Shown: piece by piece, positions 60,015 to 64,000 of the stretch
Layout of the letters: every line of letters begins with the position of its first letter
How positions within the stretch are numbered: the first letter of the stretch is position 1
Assembly: GCA_009733775.1 (NCBI GenBank)
Contig: WOGZ01000084.1
Coordinates: forward strand, 1 to 64,000
Direction of reading: 5' to 3'
Length of the DNA: 64,000 nt
Origin: Alectoria sarmentosa
Lineage: Eukaryota > Ascomycota > Lecanoromycetes > Lecanorales > Parmeliaceae
Notes under the pieces: model-generated
Told to the model about the DNA's origin: nothing
Database searches by the model: none
Seen by the model: the letters and a program-made list of their open reading frames with translations, nothing else
Translations under genes and position numbers: made by a program

Positions 60015-63000
60015 ATGATCATGGCAGAAGCTTTGGACACATCCTCCGTAGGAGGCACCTCAAAGGAGAAAGAAGGTCCAATATATGTCAAAGACCTGGG
60101 GCTCACACAGATCGATGGCCACCCAGAAGATCATCCATTTATTGCCGATGTGATATTCGTTCACGGTCTGCAGGGACACCCCAGGCGTACATGGCAGTCG
60201 AAATTGAACGCCGAGTCCAGCGTAAGGCCCCAGAAACGTTTCAGGCCATTTTCCTGGAAGGACACGGAAGTAATAGCTCATGACGATCCCAAGCCGTTCT
60301 GGCCAGCGGATATACTTTCACAGGACCTCAAGGATGTCCGAATATTAACATTCGGCTATGACTCGAAAGTGACGAATGGATTCATGGCCCTAACAAGCAA
60401 GAATGGCATCTTTCAACATGGAAATTCTTTTCTCAGAGCCGTAGGCCGTGCCCGGATCGGACATCGTCAACGTCCTATCGTGTTCGTAGCACACAGCCTA
60501 GGCGGGCTCGTCGTTAAACAAGCCTTGATCGAGGCGCGGAAACAGACTCATGAACCCGATTTGCTTGATATTTACGATTCTACTCATGCTATCATATTCT
60601 TCGGTACTCCACACAGAGGTTCAGATCTCGCTTCATGGGGTCTCATGCTCAGTACCATTGCTGAAGCCGTTCAGCTCGACACAAATAACGCTGTCCTTAG
60701 AGATCTGGATCCTGCGAGCGGCAGTTCAAAACTAGAGGAGATGAGATTGGATTTCGATGACATACTTCGAGATGGTCATCGATCGAGAGAGTTGCGTGTG
60801 CACTCTTTCCAAGAAGAGGAAGGTATGACAAGTATCAAATGGCTTGGCGGCAAGGTACGTTCTTGTGCAAAAATCCCATTACGGCGCATTGTCATGCAAA
60901 GCGACAGTCGCAGCGATATCAGCCCAGACATTCAAGTAATATCAGTTCGAGGACGATTTCGTTGGCGTAGTAAGCCCATTTTTCTGGTACGACACGCACA
61001 CGTTCCAAGAGATTAGAGCGAGGGTCGTCTAGCACTCCAGACCAGCTCTCAAGATGTTCACCAATTCTGCTTGTCTTATGTGCAGCCAGGGCGTTCAAGC
61101 CGAATGAGTTGATTCATGTCGTTCTTGGTGTCTAGATTGCTAGAGCGTTCGTCAGACTAAGATCCTCCTTTTATCATTTGTCATTCCTCGATGTATTGGC
61201 AGATGGTTGCTTGACTAAATGGGCTAAAAACTTCAAGGTTGTCCCAAACGATTCGTCATCCCTAGACTCTCGAAAATATGGTAACGACACAATTCATGCG
61301 AATCACATGAACATGTGCCGTTTCAACGCAAAAGACGACGACGGCTACGAGAAATTCCGAGGTGCTCTAGCAAAGTTCATTGAAGAAATCAGGAGCGAGC
61401 AGCATAATCGCAGGGCTGGTCAGTCTTCATCATAAACATGGTTTGAGCCACCATATGAAGCAGGATGTGAAGAGACTGATTGAATCTGTGTTCAACAGAA
61501 CTACTGCACACCCTTGACTACGCAGAAAGACGTTCCCGAGAACTTCAGTTGCAAAATTCAGACGCAAACGAGGAGTCCTTCTCCTGGATATGGTCGTCCC
61601 CCTCCTCCTTTGGTAGTTGGTTGTCAAGTTGTGAAGGGGTATACTGGATATCCGGAAAACCTGGGAGCGGGAAATCTACATTGGTAGATTATCGCGTACA
61701 TGATCGGACGAAAGTAAAGTTGCAACAGCACAGCCACGAGGACTGGATAGTTCTGCGTTTCTTTTTCGATTTCCGCGGGGGCAAAGGTCTCCAAAACAAC
61801 TTTGAAGGCTTACTCAGATCACTTCTCTACCAGCTCATCAAAGAGATGCCCCACATTGACAGCTTGGGTTTAGATGACAGCAAACAAGACTCCTTCTCCG
61901 GCTGGCATGAGCGCAGGCTCCGCGACACTTTGCACAGCGCACTCAGTAAGATCATTGGAGGGGTGTGTATCTTTGTGGACGGGTTAGACGAATATGAAGG
62001 CAGTGTCCTACGACTCATCCAATTCCTCAGGAGCCTAGCTACAAGCGACGACAGGCAAAAGACTTTGACCAAAGTTTGTGTCTCAAGCCGCCCCGAACCA
62101 ATACCTGCTCAACTTCTGCAAAATCTCCCGAACCTAAGCATCTCGGATCACAATGAGCCAGGTATTCGATCGTACTGTCGTCTGACAATCGAGGGATTGG
62201 GATCCGAAGCTCACGAGGACCTGGACATCTCGCAACTATCTCACACCATTGCAAGGAGAGCAGAAGGTGTGTTTTTGTGGGCTCGTTCCGCACTGGAGGA
62301 ACTCATGCTAGGCTACTGCGAAGCCGAGGACACCAACGAAATTTTAGAGAGACTGGAAAAGATTCCTCAGAGTTTAGAAGAGGTTTACGACCGCATGCTA
62401 GGTCGTTTAGAGCCAACAGCGAAGAAAGAATGTATGATTATGCTACAGCTTGTACGCTTTGCAAAGAGGGGGCTCTTATGGCAAGAGCTTCTCGTGGCAA
62501 TCGAAATTGCCATGGACAAAGATGTAATCCTGACCGAGCGCACGGATCCGAAAGAATGCAAAGTTTTTGCTCGAAGACTGCGTGCAAAGGCAGCTGGACT
62601 CTTGGAACTTGTCAATAAAGAAGATGCTTTTAACAAAAGTTTCCTTACACCGAAGTTGATACACAGAAGTGTAAGCACATATCTGAACCAGAAAGGATGG
62701 CAAACATTGGGAGGATTGGCAGAAGACAATTCGGTCGAACACGAGTCGTTCTACGCCGATACATGCACTCGGTATCTCCATCACCTACTGCGTCATTGCA
62801 ATTTGGAAAAAAATACTAGTCAAAGTATTTGGGAGGTATGGTTCGATGACAATGTTTTCTACTGGCTCACGTCCCGGAAACCCAATTCGGTTGGTGTATA
62901 TCCTTTCTTCACTTATGCTGCGTGCTATATCTTTGAGCATGCAAGCTTCCTAGAGCGGCATGGGGATTCTTCATACGGACTACTTCACAAGTCTTTGACA

Positions 63001-63765
63001 GAGCAAATCGCCTGTCTCCACATTTATTGTGTAACTAGATTGGACGCAGATTTATGTCAACGCTGTTACAGAGTACCTTGGGAATTAGTGTTTGAACGCT
63101 TCGACGCCACCTACATGGCATTTCTTCATGGACTTGTGTTATATTGCCAAAGTGACTTGGCAACCAGATCACCAGGACAATTCTTTTGGAGTCGAGCTTT
63201 GGGATGTGCACTCTTCTCGAGCGAATCGTGGGATGACAATCATGCTTCCGAAGTCCAAGAAGCGGTCTCTTTAGCATTACAGAACATTACTACTATACAG
63301 CGATTTCACCTTGAGCAGGTGCTCATCAAACCCGAAGTTGGGCGAAGGAGGTGGACGCTACACTCCGCCGGAGTCGTGAAGCTGGTGCTACAACATGAGT
63401 CAATAAAAACTCTTCGGCTTGTCGACAGTAAGGGGCAGACTGTTACACTTCTTTGGTTTTTCACTCAACTTGGTGATTGGCACGCTTCTGAGGAGCTTTT
63501 GAGTTGGCTGATCGAAGGAGCAAACCGCAGAGGAGAAGACATACGTCAACCATGTTGCCTTGAGGGAAATCTGATTGAGACGTTACTAAAACAGAGTCCA
63601 ACCCCAAACAGAAGCGTGAAGCTCCAGCGTATTCGCATGTACTACGAATCAATGTCTTGGCCCTTTGAATACGATTCCGTTGAAACAGGAAGGGAGGGAC
63701 AAGACGGGCCCTTTCGTCGAGACAGTCTTTCGGGAAACGATTCCGATGAATTAGAGGGGGACTGA
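60015..63765 (+). CDS. NLR-type protein: SesB-like hydrolase domain plus NACHT
   Basis: Exons 60015-60854, 61238-61418, 61499-63765; 3288 nt, 1095 residues. Residues about 45-340 form an alpha/beta-hydrolase of the SesB-like type: DVIFVHGLQGHPRRTW; the nucleophile elbow AHSLGG with Ser161; FFGTPHRGSD; IKWLGGK joined to VVPNDSSS, then HANHMNMCRF. The NACHT ATPase follows: P-loop GKPGSGKST near residue 392, Walker B VCIFVDGLDEYEG near 496, SSRPEP after it, and the winged-helix-like LPxSLEEVYDRML region. The C-terminal 450 residues have no WD, TPR or ankyrin repeats that I can see. Fungal proteins of this architecture are thought to act in heterokaryon incompatibility or other non-self responses, with the hydrolase as effector. 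The first intron (383 nt) is long for this genome, so it could contain a missed exon. A second ATG two codons in (60021) is equally possible. Confidence 0.85.
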
Positions 63766-63815
63766 TAAGATGGATCCTTTTGTCGACAAAGTCTCTCCTG
63801 AAATGTTCAAACAAT
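63659..63815. repeat. degenerate three-unit repeat at the end of the NACHT gene
   Basis: Three related stretches start at 63659 (GGCCCTTTGAATACGATTCC), 63707 (GGCCCTTTCGTCGAGACAGT) and 63772 (GGATCCTTTTGTCGACAAAG). The first two are coding, and the third lies after the stop codon. Spacing is uneven (48 and 65 nt). Confidence 0.45.
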
Positions 63816-64000
63816 GGAACCAGCACATGAAACCGTGAGCTCTATCAACGAGTCTGCTGGGAGGAATCGATAAGCGAGGAGGTTGTTGGACAGAATGTCC
63901 GTCATCAAGAGGGGGACCTGGCCAATCTGAATGTCAAGGATGATGACTGTTGATATGGAAGGATGTCTGTGTGCTGAGCGTGATGGAAAACGGAGCGAAT
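63816..64000. other. downstream flank, nothing recognised
   Basis: Short stretch to the window edge. No feature seen. Confidence 0.4.

Overview
This window looks like nuclear DNA of a filamentous ascomycete (Pezizomycotina, most likely a Dothideomycete; that placement is inference). The signs are spliced genes with short GT-AG introns (mostly 43-104 nt), fungal-only families (PTH11-like rhodopsin-domain receptors, a SesB-type NACHT protein, F-box/2EXR proteins), and GC-balanced gene islands broken by very AT-rich blocks whose mutations are almost all C-to-T/G-to-A, as expected from repeat-induced point mutation (RIP).

Layout. 1-4.4 kb: no supportable gene. 4.4-7.5 kb: a frameshifted secreted-protein relic and a five-exon secreted protein with two related domains (minus strand). 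8.6-13.1 kb: an F-box/LRR protein and a 2EXR/F-box-like protein. 13.3-14.3 kb: the ER membrane complex subunit EMC7 (minus). 15.6-16.8 kb: a PTH11-like receptor, then a decayed alpha/beta-hydrolase (17-17.9 kb). 18-24.1 kb: the first AT-rich block, which resolves into a TA-flanked inverted-repeat element split by an LTR retrotransposon whose own 5' LTR carries a second copy of the same inverted-repeat element. 25-29.3 kb: a multi-pass membrane-protein gene killed by two nonsense changes and by a 2.2-kb LTR element with a perfect 5-bp target duplication. 30-31 kb: a decayed amidohydrolase. 32.5-44.9 kb: a Ty1/copia element with a complete 7.2-kb Ty3/gypsy element nested inside it; both have matched LTRs and target duplications. 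45.3 kb: a broken tRNA-Ile-like gene.

From 46.3 kb the sequence is a healthy gene island: a second PTH11-like receptor (six exons, minus), an F-box protein overlapping the end of a Pga1-like ER protein (minus), alpha-tubulin (seven exons, plus) divergent from it, and an EDE1/EPS15-type endocytic scaffold (three EH domains, coiled coil, C-terminal UBA completed by a 30-nt last exon). At 58.9-59.6 kb sits the best preserved copy of the inverted-repeat element. The window ends with a three-exon NLR-type protein (serine-hydrolase-like N-terminus plus NACHT), a candidate for fungal non-self recognition.

Housekeeping genes (EMC7, alpha-tubulin, EDE1, Pga1-like) are intact. The accessory genes next to AT-rich blocks are mostly broken. 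The main new information here is the splice-level gene models, the exact boundaries and order of insertion of six mobile elements, and the relics that show how transposons and RIP-like mutation have eroded the accessory genes.
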